From positions 992,001 to 1,056,000 of the forward strand of contig NW_024041373.1 in assembly GCF_014851395.1 (NCBI RefSeq): DNA of 64,000 bases, in the 5' to 3' direction. The position numbers and the translations under genes are program-made. Positions within the stretch are counted from its first letter, which is position 1; each line of letters starts with the position of its first letter. Source of the stretch: Micropterus salmoides (Eukaryota > Chordata > Actinopteri > Centrarchiformes > Centrarchidae). The notes beneath the pieces are model-generated. The model saw nothing but the letters and a program-made list of their open reading frames with translations, did no database searches and was not told the DNA's origin. Shown in pieces: positions 58,501-61,500 of the stretch.

Positions 58501-61500
58501 CTCAGTATGCAATAAATTCCCATTTTATTAAATATACCTGACCTGTACAATCTAATGGCACCCAGTACAGTAACCATGCAAAATCCAACATTTGGAGCAT
58601 GTGGGTTAATCTCTGATACACTTATTTAGTTTCTATTTGGTTTTGGGGTCTTTCACCTGTGTTGAATAGCTGAAATATTATACTTCCCATACTATGTTTC
58701 TTGCCGGGCCCTTTTGTAGATACAGTTATTTTTAAGCCAAATCTCAATATTTCATTCACATTCAAAGTGTGGGTATGGTTTATGTATGTTTCACACATGA
58801 AAATGTCAAAGAATAGCCTTCTTTTCTGTCATTGTTTTCAGTTTCTGGCATGGCATCATACACTTCAGGTCTGCTGAAGGGAAACTACTGTAGAAATGAG
58901 TAATTGTTGAAATAATGTACCTACTTCTGCTCACCTGCCTGTACCTATCTGTATCTGCTGTGTGTCTGTTGTCCTGTAGACTACCCATGGCGGTGGAATA
59001 TTCCAGTGTTGATGAACTCGGCTCTCATTAAATGGATCTATCTGCCTGACTTCTACACTGTGCCCAACTCCAAAAACCTCATAGGTCAGTTTGTTTGCAT
59101 GTCTCTGTGTCTGTGAGTCAATTTATTAATTTACCTGCATCAACAAAATAAGTCTACCTTTGTCTCAGCACTCCCTCGATAGTTATTTTCAGGCAGGGTG
59201 TAGTGTATATTTCCATTTCTAGTGGGTTATTTCTACTCACTACTTAAATCTGCTCCCCTCTCCCACACACACCTAAATCTCTGGTCTCTTTTTGCAAACA
59301 CCCTGGTTTTCCTCACCTCTTCCTGTCTTGCTCTGCCTGTATGTGTCTGCTCTGCAGACTTTCTCCATCAGCGGTACGTTTTATAAAGTCGCCGAGAAGA
59401 CACAGAACTCGTCTTTTGAATTTTTCCACCCGCAATTACGTTTTCACTGCAGCAGGTGGGCTGCATGCGGAGGAGGTTTCTTAATGAACACGATCGAAAC
59501 GATCAAAACCAACTTGGTGGCTAGCAAATGATATCTGCACTGCTGTGTTCACTGTTGCTTTACCTGGTCTGTGCTTGTAAAATATCCACCATGTCTGCAT
59601 TTTGTAACACAATCTCTCTGTGTTTCTCTGCAAAATGCTAAAATGGGTGGCCAGGTATACCTGCCCAAGTAAAGTGTATGTGTGGGAAACACTGTGCTGA
59701 CATGGTTACCAAATTATTTGCATTAATATAAACATGGCTTACACAGATCAATTATAAGATAGCTTCCTGGACAGACTGCACAATCAGAAGATTGATTTAT
59801 CAATAGAAATAATACTAAAATCATTGGTGGTTCGTTTGCTTTCACATCTCAAGCGAACTGCCCCAGAGTCTGACCACCCTTTTCAAGTGGTCTGGCTGCA
59901 GCTGTTTGGTCCACACCAGAGTCTGATTGACAGCTTTCACATCAGCCCAAATTAAGCGCAGGCTACTCACCTGGCAAACACACCAGGATTGGAGGGGACT
60001 CGTCTCTGCAGGAGACACAGACATGGTCTGTGCCGCAATCAAGACACACAAACAAGCTTTATTCAAAATATTCAACTAAACAACAAAAATCCATGTTCAG
60101 TCAGTCAGATTGGATGCAGGGTGGATCCCTTTGTAAAAGGTGAGAACCATGGGCCCGGGGCAGCCGCACTCTCTGCTCCCCCGTTTGCTCCGCTACAGGA
60201 TGATGACGATGATGATGATGATGATGACGATGGTATATTGTGTTGTGTGTGTCCACAGCGGACTTTGTGCTGCTGATGTGTGCATCCCAGCAGTGGAAGG
60301 TGTTTGAGTGTGAGCGCACGGAGGATTGGATGGTTCAGGCCGGAGAGAACACAGACGACCCTGACCCAATGGAAGGTCGACCGTTCAACCCTGCACCCAA
60401 CTTCATCAACTGCAGGTAAATCCAGCATCAACAACAACAACATGTTTACCAGACATCCACAGCTGGACCTGCTGTTAGCCTGCTGATGCTCCTGTCATCA
60501 TTTGCTTTGCAGCTTTGTCGCACTTTCCCCGTCCTGCTCACAGTAAAAGCTTCTCTGTCGATCAAATCTAGAATGTTTGTTTCTCCCTCGTCCTCTTCTA
60601 GGAGTTACCTGGACATGGCTAAAGTGTTGGTGTTTCGTCACCTCTTCTGGTTTGTGCTGTCAGTGGTCTTCATCACTGGGGCTACCAGGATCTCCGTGTT
60701 TGGATTGGGCTACCTGCTCGCCTGCTTCTTTTTTCTGCTGTTTGGGACCCAGCTATTGGTCAAACCATCCAGGACCCGCCTCGCCCTGTGGGACTGCCTC
60801 ATCATCTATAATGTGGCAGTCATTATATCTAAAAATATGTTATCAGTAAGTATAAAGCTCATCATATGGTGATAGTTTGCAGTTTTTGGGGGCAATTCCA
60901 CGTTTGCCCCAGTAACCAGTCAAGGTTCAAGTTGCAGTTCAATCAATGTCTGTCCAGACTCATATTATAAATGTAGTAAATATTTGGAAGGAATTCAATG
61001 AAATATTTATTTTTATTATAAATGGAAGTTATCAATACACTGATACATATGTATGATTGCAGTTAAAATACATTGTTGAACTAATGAATAAAGGATTATC
61101 ATTGCTGCATTGGCTGAACAGGTATACATGTATTTGACTATGTAAAGATAGATTCTTCTAGAGTACAGCTACACTAAAGTGGTGGTTTGTTTTCTCCTGG
61201 CATTTTTAGATGCAAAGCCCCTCTCTGAGCTGTAGGTGAAACTCTCTCACTCACGCTCCAATACGCTGTTTGCAGTCACGTGATTCCGATGGCTCAAAAA
61301 AAGGCAGAATGGACGAGATGGAGGAAAGCCCGTACTGTGCTAGTCACTGTTTACTCATTGTGTCGTCCCAGTCAACGTGTGTGTGGAATCTGGAATGGCC
61401 CAATCCATTCTTAATTTACTGCTAAAAACCTACTTTGAGGTCACAGTGACCTTTGAGTCAAAAGTGTCACCAATTCAGTGTCTGACCAACTGAAATATGG

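Noticed and set aside
59292..59531. 79-codon ORF after an acceptor-like site in intron 24
   Set aside because: No PIEZO similarity, and exons 24 and 25 join directly in frame at a conserved junction.
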